Shown: positions 26,057 through 34,939, numbered from the stretch's first letter. The stretch: 64,000 bases of DNA from Solirubrobacterales bacterium (GCA_026392255.1 JAPLCJ010000017.1:1-64000), one strand, 5' to 3'. Notes: generated from the sequence alone by a model not told the origin. Numbers and translations: made by a program.

Positions 26057-27046
26057 ATGCGTCTTCTCGTTACAGGTGGTGCGGGTTATGTCGGCTCCGT
26101 GAGCGCACGGACCTTGATGGCCGCTGGCCACGATGTTGTTGTCTTGGACGACCTTTCGCGCGGACACAGGGCTGCCGTCCCTGACGGCGCAGAGTTGATC
26201 GAGTGCAACCTGCTCGACCTGGACAGTCTGACCACCGCTCTGTCTGGTGGCTTTGACGGAGTGCTTCACTGCGCGGCGTTCGCACTTGTTGGCGAGTCTG
26301 TCTCCCAGCCAGAGCTTTACTGGCGCAACAACATCACTGGCTCCCTCAATTTGCTCGATGCAATGCGGGCCAATGGCGTCAAGAGCCTCGTCTTCTCCTC
26401 CACCTGCGCTTGTTATGGAGAGCCCGAGGTTGTGCCAATCGCAGAGGACTGCCCAACGCGTCCGGTCAACCCTTACGGCGAGAGCAAGCTTGCTGTTGAC
26501 CGAATGATCACCGCTGAAGCTGCAGCCCACGGGCTCGGGGCAATCTCCTTGAGGTACTTCAATGTCGCGGGTGCCAGCGGGCCCTGTGGTGAGGACCACG
26601 AGCCGGAAACCCACCTGATCCCAAACATTCTCAGGGCCGCTCAGGGCCGACTTACCCATGTCAGCATCTTTGGAACTGACTACCCGACGCCCGATGGGAC
26701 GGCTGTAAGGGATTACATCCATGTGGAGGATCTTGCTCTCGCCCACCAGCTCGCGCTTGAGAAGACGACCCCCGGTGAGCACCGAATCCTTAACCTCGGC
26801 AATGGCAACGGCTTTAGCGTGCGTGAGGTAATCGAAGCCGCGCGCCGAGTAACCGGGCTTGAGATCCCAGTTGTGGAAGCGCCACGCCGCGAGGGCGATC
26901 CGCCAATGCTCGTCGCAGCGTCAGCCAAGATCCGCGCCGAGCTTGGCTGGGAGCCAAAGCACCCCGAGCTTGACTCAATGATTGCTGACGCCTGGGCCTT
27001 CGCCACCGCCCGCCCAGGTGGCTACTCCGAACCACCCGCCGCCTAA
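26057..27046 (+). CDS. galE: UDP-glucose 4-epimerase
   Basis: Interconverts UDP-glucose and UDP-galactose with bound NAD+. I start at ATG 26057 (MRLLVTGGAGYVGSV, 329 residues); upstream in-frame codons are implausible. The Rossmann motif TGGAGYVG is at 6-13, the catalytic serine region is FSSTCACYGEPE, and the YxxxK pair is NPYGESKLAVDRM. RYFNVAGAS and HRILNLGNGNGFSVREV follow, as in GalE. It ends 3 bp before the convergent tmk stop. Its product would feed the same surface polysaccharides as the UXS and rml genes. Confidence 0.93.
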   Translation: MRLLVTGGAGYVGSVSARTLMAAGHDVVVLDDLSRGHRAAVPDGAELIECNLLDLDSLTTALSGGFDGVLHCAAFALVGESVSQPELYWRNNITGSLNLLDAMRANGVKSLVFSSTCACYGEPEVVPIAEDCPTRPVNPYGESKLAVDRMITAEAAAHGLGAISLRYFNVAGASGPCGEDHEPETHLIPNILRAAQGRLTHVSIFGTDYPTPDGTAVRDYIHVEDLALAHQLALEKTTPGEHRILNLGNGNGFSVREVIEAARRVTGLEIPVVEAPRREGDPPMLVAASAKIRAELGWEPKHPELDSMIADAWAFATARPGGYSEPPAA

Positions 27047-27049
27047 GCG

Positions 27050-27679
27050 TCAGGCAGGAATCAGGTCGCCGAGAGCGACCAGAGCTGATGCGAGCAGATC
27101 GTCCGGGCCAAGCGTGGCATCAAGCACGCGGAACCTTTCCGGCTCAGCCGCTGCCAGCTGGTCATAGGCGCGCGCTGTCGCCACAAAGAATGCGTCGTCC
27201 TCAGCTTCAAGGCGATCAGTTGCCTCGCCGCGCCCGCCCATTCGCTGGCGCGCCTCAGCCGCATCTAAACGCAGCAGCAGAGTGCGATCGGGGGTAAGCC
27301 CATTGGTGGCAAAGCTGTTGATGGCGAAGACTTCCTCAATCCCGAGACCGCGCGCGGCCCCTTGATAGGCCAGCGAGGAATCCACGTAGCGATCAAGCAA
27401 AACGGATGACCCACTTGCCAGTAGTGGTAGGAGTGCCTGCTCGACTAGTTCAGCCCGGGCTGCTGCATAGAGCAGTGCCTCTGCCCGACCTCCGATCCTT
27501 AGCTTGGGATCCTTCACGAGTTCACGGATCCGCTCTGCCAGCTCGACCCCACCAGGCTCGCGTAGAAGGTGAATGTCCATGCCGTGCTGATCCGCAAGGG
27601 CACGCGCAAGACCTCCGGAGAGAGTGGTCTTGCCAGCTCCATCTATTCCTTCAACAGTGATGAGTCGCCCTTGGGACAC
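27050..27679 (-). CDS. tmk: Thymidylate kinase
   Basis: Phosphorylates dTMP to dTDP. The 209 residues show the P-loop EGIDGAGKTT at 10-19, the DR motif in LLDRYVDSSLAYQGAARG, and the LID region RMGGRGEATDRLE, with its arginine in the LID rather than the P-loop (E. coli-like type II features). It starts at GTG 27679. Unusually it is divergent from holB rather than followed by it, with 45 bp between the two starts. Confidence 0.95.
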   Translation of the reverse strand: MSQGRLITVEGIDGAGKTTLSGGLARALADQHGMDIHLLREPGGVELAERIRELVKDPKLRIGGRAEALLYAAARAELVEQALLPLLASGSSVLLDRYVDSSLAYQGAARGLGIEEVFAINSFATNGLTPDRTLLLRLDAAEARQRMGGRGEATDRLEAEDDAFFVATARAYDQLAAAEPERFRVLDATLGPDDLLASALVALGDLIPA

Positions 27680-27724
27680 GGGGAGAGCCTACTGCCCGCT
27701 CCCCGGCGTATCCTCCGTCCAACA

Positions 27725-28825
27725 GTGGAATCACTCGACGCTCACCCGCATGTGAAGGCCATTTTGGGCCCAGTGATCGAGGGTCGGGCAACGGCCTCCC
27801 ACGCTTACCTCTTCCATGGACCGCCCGGCTGTGGCCGCGCAGAGGTGGCTGAAGCATTGGCAACCGCCCTGCTAGATGTCGGCAGCGACCGCGGCGACAC
27901 TGCCACCAGAGTTGCCGCCCGTTCACACCCCGACCTCAGCTGGATCCGGCCTGAGGGAGCCAACGGGGAGATCCTCGTTGACGACGTCAGGGACATTGTC
28001 GGCGCCGTGCCAATGACCCCATTCGAGGCCAAGTGCCGTGTCTTCGTGATTGAGGGTGCTGACCGGATGAACGACTCCTCTGCCAACGCCTTCCTCAAGA
28101 CACTTGAGGAGCCCCCAGCCCACGCCCACCTGATTCTGATTGCTGATGCCACAAGCACCGTCCTCCCAACGATTCTCTCCCGCTGCCAATCAGTCCGGTT
28201 TGAGCCGCCCACGGCTGCTGCCTTGGCCAAGCGACTTGAGCGTGAGGGCATCGCCCCGGGCCGGGCAGAGGAGTGCGCCCGCGCATCAGGCGGTGACGGG
28301 ACTCGGGCGCGACTCCTAGCTAGCGAGAACGGGGAGGTATTGCAGCACGCCGGAGAGGATCTGGCGCGTGGTGCTCTCCGTGGCGGGGCAGCCACCGCAA
28401 GACCTTGGTTGGAGATCATCAGCGCAGCGTCAGAGCGGGGCAAGGCCGCTTTCGCAGAGGTTGAGGCTGGAGCAGAGGCCCGGCTTGAGTTCGCGGCCAA
28501 GTCAGAAAAGAAACGGCTCCAGCGGGAGGCAGAGGAGCGCGGCAAGCGCGCAAGCCGACGCGCCGAGAGCGCTGCCGCTGACCTAGCCCTCTTTATTGCC
28601 GAGGCTCACCTGCGTGATGTCCACCGAGCAGCGGTGGGCGCTGTTGATGTTCTACCCCCCGAGCAGGCTGCTGTACTTGTCAGCGAAGCCGGTGGGATCA
28701 GGCCATCTGACCTACGGCATGCAATCGAACGCATCGAACAGACGCGTCGCGCGCTGACTTTGAATGTCAATCGGGAACTGGCCATCGAGTCACTCGCCCA
28801 CCAACTTGATGGAGCCCTTTCATGA
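27725..28825 (+). CDS. holB: DNA polymerase III delta-prime subunit-like clamp loader protein
   Basis: Part of the clamp loader that opens the beta sliding clamp. I start at GTG 27725 (366 residues), where homology-like sequence begins (VESLDAHPHVKAILGPV). It has LFHGPPGCGRAEVAEALA in place of a full Walker A, GADRMNDSSANAFLKTLEEPP, and the SRC arginine-finger motif in TILSRCQSVRF. The zinc-binding Cys module seen in most delta-prime/tau proteins is absent: the segment runs LDVGSDRGDTATRVAARSHPDL without cysteines. The C-terminal third is rich in Lys, Arg and Glu (about residues 250-290), which looks like an inserted coiled coil. Its stop overlaps uppP. Confidence 0.87.
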   Translation: MESLDAHPHVKAILGPVIEGRATASHAYLFHGPPGCGRAEVAEALATALLDVGSDRGDTATRVAARSHPDLSWIRPEGANGEILVDDVRDIVGAVPMTPFEAKCRVFVIEGADRMNDSSANAFLKTLEEPPAHAHLILIADATSTVLPTILSRCQSVRFEPPTAAALAKRLEREGIAPGRAEECARASGGDGTRARLLASENGEVLQHAGEDLARGALRGGAATARPWLEIISAASERGKAAFAEVEAGAEARLEFAAKSEKKRLQREAEERGKRASRRAESAAADLALFIAEAHLRDVHRAAVGAVDVLPPEQAAVLVSEAGGIRPSDLRHAIERIEQTRRALTLNVNRELAIESLAHQLDGALS

Positions 28826-29664
28826 GCGCAATCGAAGCAATCATCCTCGGCATTGTCCAAGGCCTGACTGAGTTCCTGCCGATTTCCTCAACTGCACACG
28901 TCCGTATTGTCCCGGCACTGCTTGGCTGGGAGGACCCCGGCGCTGCGTTCACCGCAGTAATCCAACTGGGCACCATGGCCGCTGTGGTCATCTACTTCCG
29001 TAAGGATCTGCTGCAGATCGCCAAGGCATGGTTTGTGTCCCTGCGTAACGTTGAAGCTAGGGCAAGCCATGACGCCAAGATGGGTTGGTACATCATCCTT
29101 GGCACCCTTCCCGTAGGCATCTGCGGGCTTGTCTTTAAGCATCAGATCGAGACCGCCGCCAGGTCACTCTGGGTGATCGGGATCGTGATGATCCTGTTCT
29201 CGCTGATCATGGCCGCAGCTGACGCCACGGCAACTCGCATTCGCGATACCGAAGACATCAACCGTTCCGACGCGATTTTCATCGGCCTGTGGCAGGCATT
29301 CGCCCTGATCCCGGGCGTCTCCCGGTCGGGCTCAACTATCACCGCCGGCCTGTTTCGCGGCCTCAACGAGGTTGCTGCGGCCCGGTATTCATTCCTGCTC
29401 AGCATCCCCGCAGTTGTGGCAAGCGGACTGTTTGAGCTGAAGGGGATCGGTGCCGACAAGTGCGCGAATGGAGTCACTAACTGTCAGTCGGTCAGCGTTC
29501 CCACAACTGTCCTTGCCGCTCTTGCTGCTTTCGGCGTTGGCTACTGGGCCATTGGATTCCTGCTCAAGTGGCTTTCAACCCACAACCTGAAGCCGTTCGT
29601 GATTTACCGGATTGCCGTCGGCGTCCTCATCCTGCTCCTGACAGCAACCGGGGCGATCAGCTAA
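28822..29664 (+). CDS. uppP: Undecaprenyl-diphosphate phosphatase
   Basis: Recycles the C55 lipid carrier for peptidoglycan and polysaccharide synthesis and gives bacitracin tolerance. The 280-residue membrane protein carries both UppP motifs: GIVQGLTEFLPISSTAH (catalytic Glu and the SSxxH region) and PGVSRSGSTITAGLFRG. Eight helices are visible, the last being LLLTATGAIS-type C-terminal. The ATG overlaps the holB stop by 4 bp. The stop shares the sequence CTAA with the convergent PHP gene. Confidence 0.96.
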   Translation: MSAIEAIILGIVQGLTEFLPISSTAHVRIVPALLGWEDPGAAFTAVIQLGTMAAVVIYFRKDLLQIAKAWFVSLRNVEARASHDAKMGWYIILGTLPVGICGLVFKHQIETAARSLWVIGIVMILFSLIMAAADATATRIRDTEDINRSDAIFIGLWQAFALIPGVSRSGSTITAGLFRGLNEVAAARYSFLLSIPAVVASGLFELKGIGADKCANGVTNCQSVSVPTTVLAALAAFGVGYWAIGFLLKWLSTHNLKPFVIYRIAVGVLILLLTATGAIS

Positions 29665-30545
29665 ACGGAAGGCTGGATGGCCCCGAGTCGAACCTCGAGG
29701 TCATAAGTCTTGAAGTCGCGGAAGACGCTGAAGTCGCCGTGACTAGGCCCGTGAAAGTCAGCCGAGCCAGTTGTGAGCAGGTCGAGTCCAACAGCGAGCG
29801 CGTGGAGAAACCGTGTCTGCTCCTCGCTGTGTGTTTTGTAGAAGCACTCAATGCCGTCTAGGCCAACTGCTGCGTAGCGGCGCAGCGCCGCTTCAACCTC
29901 AGCGTTGCCGTAATGCTCAGCCGGAAAGAATGGGTGTGCGTAGACGGCAAGACCGCCCGCATCATGTACCCAGGCGATCGCCTCCTCAACAGTCGGATGG
30001 TCGCGTGGAACAAATGCTTCCTTGCCGCGCTGGAGCAGGTTGTGGATGATCTTGCCGGTCGTGTCGTAGCCAAGGTCATGGAGACGCTCGGCATTGTCGG
30101 GGTCGGTCAAGACTGCCTCGGCAACATGCGGACGGCCGACCGTCCCACCCGCTGCCTCAGCTTCGTCAAGTACTGAAAAGTTGATGGACCAACCGGCGCG
30201 CTCAAGCCGTTCTGCCATCAGTCGCCCTCGGCGTGCCCGCTCATCCTTAGCTCCCTCAAGCCGGTCAATTAGGACTTGGTTGGTGTGGTCGATCAAATAT
30301 CCGAGCAGATGAATGTCGTCGTGTTGAGTGTCGATCGCGGTTATTTCCACAGCGGGAACAATGTGGACACCGTTCTGGGGGCCTGCCTCAATTGCCTCAA
30401 TCACCCCGCCGATTCCGTCGTGGTCAGTCAGCGCGAGGGTCTTTACGCCTGCCGCAGCAGCCCGCTCAACCACCTCTGCTGGGGTCAAGGCCCCATCTGA
30501 GTGAACGGAGTGGGACTGGAGGTCAAATGTGGGTTGGCCGTCCAT
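29661..30545 (-). CDS. PHP-domain phosphoesterase (TrpH/YciV type)
   Basis: A 294-residue PHP-domain metal phosphoesterase. Characterised relatives hydrolyse 3',5'-nucleoside bisphosphates and process RNA 5' ends. Metal ligands appear in order: DLQSHSVHSDG (residues 8-18), LTDHDGIGG, the glutamate of VPAVEITA, GRPHVAEAV, VYAHPFFP, and the C-terminal GSADFHG. The insert between about 95 and 190 is helical as in RNase AM-like proteins. It converges on uppP with a 4-bp shared stop. The assignment to bisphosphatase rather than histidinol phosphatase rests on the overall pattern. Confidence 0.9.
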   Translation of the reverse strand: MDGQPTFDLQSHSVHSDGALTPAEVVERAAAAGVKTLALTDHDGIGGVIEAIEAGPQNGVHIVPAVEITAIDTQHDDIHLLGYLIDHTNQVLIDRLEGAKDERARRGRLMAERLERAGWSINFSVLDEAEAAGGTVGRPHVAEAVLTDPDNAERLHDLGYDTTGKIIHNLLQRGKEAFVPRDHPTVEEAIAWVHDAGGLAVYAHPFFPAEHYGNAEVEAALRRYAAVGLDGIECFYKTHSEEQTRFLHALAVGLDLLTTGSADFHGPSHGDFSVFRDFKTYDLEVRLGAIQPSV

Positions 30546-30633
30546 CTGACCCAGCAGGTTATGGGTTGGGCTGGCGGGCTGGAAGGTTGCGCGAAGCCTG
30601 CCCGCCCATCGCGATGGTTACGCTGGAAGCACA

Positions 30634-31410
30634 ATGGCGTTTGACATCACCACCGACCTAGACCTAGCTCTCCGGCTAGCCAAGGCTGCAGACATGGAGA
30701 CAACGGCCCGTTTCCGGTCCGCTGATCTACATGTGGAGACCAAGCCGGACATGACGCCGGTCAGCGACGCTGACACGGCCGCCGAGCAGTCAATGCTGGA
30801 TCTTCTAGCCGTGGAACGCCCCGACGACGCAATCCTCGCAGAGGAATCTGGGGCCTCAGGGGACAGCACCCGCACCTGGATCTTGGACCCGATCGATGGG
30901 ACCAAGCAGTTTGTCCGCGGCCTTCCGTCGTGGGCAACCCTCGTGGCCCTGCGAGAGAACGACGACACGCTGGTTGCTGTTGTCAGCGCTCCGGCACTTG
31001 GCCGCCTCTGGTGGGCTGCCAAAGGACAGGGCGCATGGAGTGACGATGGCAAGGCGATCGCCGTCAGCGGCGTAACAACACTCTCGGAGTCCGTCCTCCT
31101 CCATGCCGAGCTGAGCGGTTGGGACGATGTACCTGGTGGACCAGCCAAACTTGTGGACTTATCGCGGGAGTGTTGGCAATCGCGCGGATATGGCGACTTC
31201 TGGATTCACTGCCTTGTCGCTGAAGGCGCCGCGGAGATTGCCGCTGAGCCAGGTCCAAGCCTTTGGGACCTAGCAGCGCCAGCACTAATAGTCGAGGAGG
31301 CCGGCGGTCGCTTCACCAGCCTTGACGGACGTGACGGGCCCACCCACGGGTCTGCCCTTGCTACCAACGGGCACCTGCACGACACGGTCCTCTCAGCTCT
31401 CAACAGCTGA
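30634..31410 (+). CDS. hisN: Inositol monophosphatase-family phosphatase, HisN-like
   Basis: A 258-residue Mg-dependent phosphatase. The metal site is formed by the Glu of ILAEESG (about 68-74), the ILDPIDGTKQFVRG motif (about 86-99) and the late Asp in SLWDLAAPALIVEEAGG. The FVRG and WD-LAAP spacing resembles actinobacterial histidinol-phosphate phosphatase HisN more than true inositol monophosphatases. No other his gene is nearby, so the substrate is inferred. It is followed at 25 bp by a strong hairpin. Confidence 0.82.
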   Translation: MAFDITTDLDLALRLAKAADMETTARFRSADLHVETKPDMTPVSDADTAAEQSMLDLLAVERPDDAILAEESGASGDSTRTWILDPIDGTKQFVRGLPSWATLVALRENDDTLVAVVSAPALGRLWWAAKGQGAWSDDGKAIAVSGVTTLSESVLLHAELSGWDDVPGGPAKLVDLSRECWQSRGYGDFWIHCLVAEGAAEIAAEPGPSLWDLAAPALIVEEAGGRFTSLDGRDGPTHGSALATNGHLHDTVLSALNS

Positions 31411-31435
31411 ACCCAGTCCTGACCTGAAAAGCAAA

Positions 31436-31461
31436 CCGGCCGGGTCTTTCAACCCGGCCGG
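31436..31461. terminator. Strong bidirectional terminator between hisN and beta-helix gene
   Basis: A perfect 10-bp GC-rich stem (CCGGCCGGGT / ACCCGGCCGG) with a 6-base loop lies between convergent genes. On the minus strand it is followed by TTTGCTTTTC, a good U-rich tail for ending the beta-helix transcript. On the plus strand it is preceded by GAAAAGCAAA and has no T-run after it. Confidence 0.85.
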
Positions 31462-31488
31462 AAGCCAAACAAAGCGTTTTCGGCTGGA

Positions 31489-33147
31489 CTACTTGCCGTC
31501 GCCTACGCAGCCCGAGAGCGGCGTTGCTGCAACCTTGAACTTGCAACGTTCAATTGGCGTTCCGAAGCCAGTTGGCCATGCGGCCTGATCTGTCTTGTGG
31601 AGCCAGCGACCGTCGTGGTACCTGTTGTCGACGAAGTCGGCACCGCTTGGATCACGACCACCCATACCCGCGGCGCCCGAGGCGCTTGTGGCGTCGGTAA
31701 ACGTAAGCGCATCGAAGTACGACAGCGTCAGGCCGGAGTTCGCGAAGTTCGAGGCGACCGGGCAGGTTGCCCAGAACTTCGGAAGCGTCGGCTCACCGAT
31801 TGTCACGAGACTCGACTGGACTCCGCCGACGGTGTTGGCATTGCTGCCTGTGCCGCCGATGCAGTTGGCTGTGCCGTCGTTCGCGTAGAAGATGTCGCGA
31901 CCGTTCCGGTTTCTACCGAGGTTGCCGAACTGATTGCCGATGATCTTGTTCCACTTGAGGTTGAACGTGTTCTTCAGCGTGTTGCAGGCAACCGACGGCG
32001 TCACGCCGACCGGACAGACAGCCTTATAGCTGCTCGTGTCTGTCAGCAGAACGCTCGGGTTGAGCATGCCAACACCGAGCAGCTTATTGCCCCAGACGCG
32101 GTTGTTCTGGATCGTCGTCTTCTGCGATCCGAACAGCAGGATGCCGATTCCGGGCGGGTAGTCAGCTCCACCGAGAGAACCGTAGTTCACTGTGAATGGA
32201 GTCACCTGAAGGCGGTTGGTCTTGTTTGCGACCGCCGTCGACGAGCCATCGGCGTTTGTCCCAACGAAGTAGTTGAGGTTGTTGCCGTAGACGTCATTGT
32301 CAATAATGATGTTGTCAGACGGTGGCGGGAAGTCCTCCGAGAAAAGGAGGTTGGGAACAATCCCGATGCCGTTGTTGAACCACTTTGACTTGGTGATCGT
32401 GACGTACCTAGAGTTTGTGCCCGAGTAACCAAGCTCATTACCCCATGACTTAAGGCCAGTCAACGTTGTGCGGAGTGGCTTGGTCTGCGGTGGTGTCTCA
32501 CCAACGTAAAAGCCTGAGTCATTGTTGTAGTACGCCTCGGAGTTGGACATGGTTCCGCCGAACGAATTTCGGGCGAAGATGCCATACACACCACCGAATG
32601 AAGCAATCACGTTGTTCACAAGGTAGGTCTTCGTGCCGAACATGTTCTGCACGTTGACGATCCAAACGCCGTTGCCCTTGTAACGGGTAACTGTCAGGTT
32701 CTTGACTGTCACGCCAGCTACGCCGTTGATCAGGATTGCATCCTGATTGTCCGGTGCTGAGAGCGTGCTCAGGTCAATGATCGTTTCCCTAGCGTCCGAT
32801 GTCGAGCCTGTGATGGTCAGACCATCCCACTGATGTCCTTCGATGATTACCGGTTCACGCCAAGTTCCCTTGGTGATCGTGATCGTGTACTCGTACTTGT
32901 GCTTCCCGGTCTGCTTTGCAGCAGCGACTGCCGCGGCAAGAGTCGCGAAGCACGTGTGAGCGCTGAGCGCACTCGAGGTGCATGTCTTTGACGCCACAAG
33001 CTTCTTGACCTTCTTGGTTGGCTTGCTGATTGTTCCCGGGTTCTCCGGAAGTGGGTAACCGCCTGCGAAGGCGGTCGGTGCGGCGCTCATCGCCAGAGCC
33101 GTAACGGCTGCGACGACAACTGCCACACGGGTGCGTGTACGTGTCAT
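31489..33147 (-). CDS. Secreted right-handed parallel beta-helix protein
   Basis: About 552 residues from ATG 33147, with GGGGAGAGG as ribosome site. A Sec signal peptide (VAVVVAAVTALAMSAAPTAFA) spans residues 8-28. A Lys-rich stretch and CFATLAAAVAAAKQTG follow, then a periodic array of turns such as GVAGVTVKNLTVTRYKGNG, SNSEAYYNNDSGFYVGE, TITKSKWFNNGIG and NIIIDNDVYGNNLNYF that define PbH1-type coils up to about residue 400. The C-terminal part has four or more Cys (CPVGVTPSVAC, NCIGG, CPVAS, RCKF...GCVG), probably disulfides. Such helices bind or cleave polysaccharides or, as in NosD, serve copper-site maturation. It is 34 bp after the multicopper oxidase gene, so probably co-expressed with it. 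Confidence 0.88.
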   Translation of the reverse strand: MTRTRTRVAVVVAAVTALAMSAAPTAFAGGYPLPENPGTISKPTKKVKKLVASKTCTSSALSAHTCFATLAAAVAAAKQTGKHKYEYTITITKGTWREPVIIEGHQWDGLTITGSTSDARETIIDLSTLSAPDNQDAILINGVAGVTVKNLTVTRYKGNGVWIVNVQNMFGTKTYLVNNVIASFGGVYGIFARNSFGGTMSNSEAYYNNDSGFYVGETPPQTKPLRTTLTGLKSWGNELGYSGTNSRYVTITKSKWFNNGIGIVPNLLFSEDFPPPSDNIIIDNDVYGNNLNYFVGTNADGSSTAVANKTNRLQVTPFTVNYGSLGGADYPPGIGILLFGSQKTTIQNNRVWGNKLLGVGMLNPSVLLTDTSSYKAVCPVGVTPSVACNTLKNTFNLKWNKIIGNQFGNLGRNRNGRDIFYANDGTANCIGGTGSNANTVGGVQSSLVTIGEPTLPKFWATCPVASNFANSGLTLSYFDALTFTDATSASGAAGMGGRDPSGADFVDNRYHDGRWLHKTDQAAWPTGFGTPIERCKFKVAATPLSGCVGDGK

Positions 33148-33181
33148 ATGAATGGGTCCTCTCCCCTTAGCTGCTTTGTTT

Positions 33182-34285
33182 TTACTTCTCAACGAGATAC
33201 CAACCTGCCATACCGGCGTCCATGTGTGAAGAGACGTGGCAGTGATACAGGAAACGGCCCGGATTATCTTCCGTGTACCGAATCGATATGACCTCGCTCG
33301 GGCCGACTGCGGGGCTGTCAACAAACGCCCCTGCTTCGTCGGGCCAACGGTGGCCGTGTAGGTGCCAAGTGTGGAAGTCACTATTCATGCCAAGCACGTG
33401 GATTGCCACGGTCTGGCCAACCTTGGCGCGGATCGTCGGCGTGTTTCCAGCAAAAGCCCTGCCGTTAATGGCGTGCAACATGCTGGGCGTGCCGGTGATT
33501 GGCGGTGCAAGACTGTGGAGGTGAAGGCAGACTTCCCGGTCTGGCCTTGGTTTAGCAGGATCGCGAATGATGATTGCTCCGAACAGGCCGCGGGCTGAGT
33601 TCAGAACATGGTTTGGACCGTGGTCGTGGTACGGCCAAACGCCTTCGCTCTCTGGCAGGCACTCCCATGTGTAGGTGAACTCTTCGCCAGGCGCAATGAA
33701 CCCACCGGCGCGGGTGAAGTCGCCAAGATAGGTTCCGTCATAGTCAGGGGTGTAACGAACTCCATGCGGGTGCATTGTCACTGGCTGATTGAGCGTCATA
33801 TCGGCATTGCGGAAGTGCACGCGAAGAACATCACCCACGTCGGCTTGAAGTGTCGGACCTGGCATCTGTGCAACACCCGCGGTGGATGCGAAACCGGGGG
33901 TCATCAGCTGGTATACGAATGCGCGGAACTTCTTGTGGGCCTGCTTGCCGCCCATCCATGCATCCTTGCCGGTTGGGATTGGATCCCAAAGAACTGTGGT
34001 CGCTTGAATCCAGTACTCACGGACCTGACCGCCCGGGGCCGGATCGGGAGTGTCGAAGTCGTAGCGATCAACCGGGTCGAGGGTCGCGGCGGCTGCTTTG
34101 GCCTTGAACTTTGGACGCTTCAGGGAAGCTGCCGCAGCGTCAATGTTTTTCACATCGCGGCTTGAAAGGTTCGAGATGTCCTTAGCGCTGAGCGCACAGA
34201 ACAGGCCGGCGGCTCCAGCGCCGAGGCTGAGGAAGTCCCTGCGATCTACGCCCTTCAAATTCGTGTCATCTAACTTCTTGGTCAA
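33182..34285 (-). CDS. Exported two-domain multicopper oxidase (small-laccase type)
   Basis: I start at TTG 34285, with AGGGGGAGA upstream, giving 367 residues. A twin-arginine signal is at 15-30 (RRDFLSLGAGAAGL). All four HxH motifs of the trinuclear site are present: HPH 172-174, HDH 220-222, HLH 308-310, HCH 348-350. Type 1 copper ligands are His305, Cys349, His354 and Met359. With two cupredoxin domains and type 1 copper only in the second, this resembles small laccases such as Streptomyces SLAC, which oxidise phenols or metal ions and reduce oxygen to water. The divergent gene 154 bp away encodes a single cupredoxin that could pass it electrons. Confidence 0.93.
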   Translation of the reverse strand: MTKKLDDTNLKGVDRRDFLSLGAGAAGLFCALSAKDISNLSSRDVKNIDAAAASLKRPKFKAKAAAATLDPVDRYDFDTPDPAPGGQVREYWIQATTVLWDPIPTGKDAWMGGKQAHKKFRAFVYQLMTPGFASTAGVAQMPGPTLQADVGDVLRVHFRNADMTLNQPVTMHPHGVRYTPDYDGTYLGDFTRAGGFIAPGEEFTYTWECLPESEGVWPYHDHGPNHVLNSARGLFGAIIIRDPAKPRPDREVCLHLHSLAPPITGTPSMLHAINGRAFAGNTPTIRAKVGQTVAIHVLGMNSDFHTWHLHGHRWPDEAGAFVDSPAVGPSEVISIRYTEDNPGRFLYHCHVSSHMDAGMAGWYLVEK

Positions 34286-34439
34286 AGCTTGAGTCTCCCC
34301 CTCCCGTGGATTGACGCGTTGACAGCTAGCGCGGGAGAATAGGGCATCGGGGGTGTTGGTGCGGCGGTTGGCGCGTTGGGAGTAAAGGTTTCGCAAACAT
34401 GTGCAACGCGATCCTCTCGTCTTGTGTAGATTTGTCGGA

Positions 34440-34925
34440 ATGACTAAGACTCCGAAGGTAATCCTGTCCCTGCTCACCCTCGTTGCTGTTGCCGCACTTG
34501 CTCCTGGCTTTGCCAGCGCACGCAAAGGTTCAGCAGCTGTGACCCTGCCGACTACCACCATCTCCATGGGTGGCACAACCAACGACGGCTACTACTTCCC
34601 CGCAACGGTCACCAAGAAGCTTGGCAAGGCGCAGTTCGTCTTCAGCCTCGAGCCAGAAAGCGGACAGCACAATGTCTTCCTTCAACCATGGGGCAGCACT
34701 ACGACTAGCTCCAAGAAGAGCACGAAGGGCATCAGCTTCCCCAACATGCGCTCCCCGGTTGCAATCTCAAATAATGAGACATATTTCTGGCCGAGGACCA
34801 GCAGTGGAGCCGCTGCGCCTTGGAAGCCAAGCAAGAAGGGGACTTACTTCCTCTACTGCACCAAGCATCCTGGCTCTGGCGCCGACCACCTTGGCGGCAT
34901 GACCATGACGATCACCATCAACTAG
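34440..34925 (+). CDS. Secreted cupredoxin (plastocyanin/azurin-like blue copper protein)
   Basis: A 161-residue exported protein: signal peptide ILSLLTLVAVAALAPGFASA at about 8-27, then one cupredoxin domain. Probable type 1 ligands are His77 in SGQHNVFL and, near the C-terminus, Cys140 and His143 of YCTKHPG with Met154 in LGGMTM. The His-Met gap is ten residues instead of the usual four or so and contains an extra His150, so the loop is expanded. The start is ATG 34440. The gene is divergent from the multicopper oxidase and followed by a perfect 9-bp hairpin. An electron carrier for the oxidase is the natural guess, not proven. Confidence 0.85.
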   Translation: MTKTPKVILSLLTLVAVAALAPGFASARKGSAAVTLPTTTISMGGTTNDGYYFPATVTKKLGKAQFVFSLEPESGQHNVFLQPWGSTTTSSKKSTKGISFPNMRSPVAISNNETYFWPRTSSGAAAPWKPSKKGTYFLYCTKHPGSGADHLGGMTMTITIN

Positions 34926-34939
34926 CAGTCGATGTCGGG

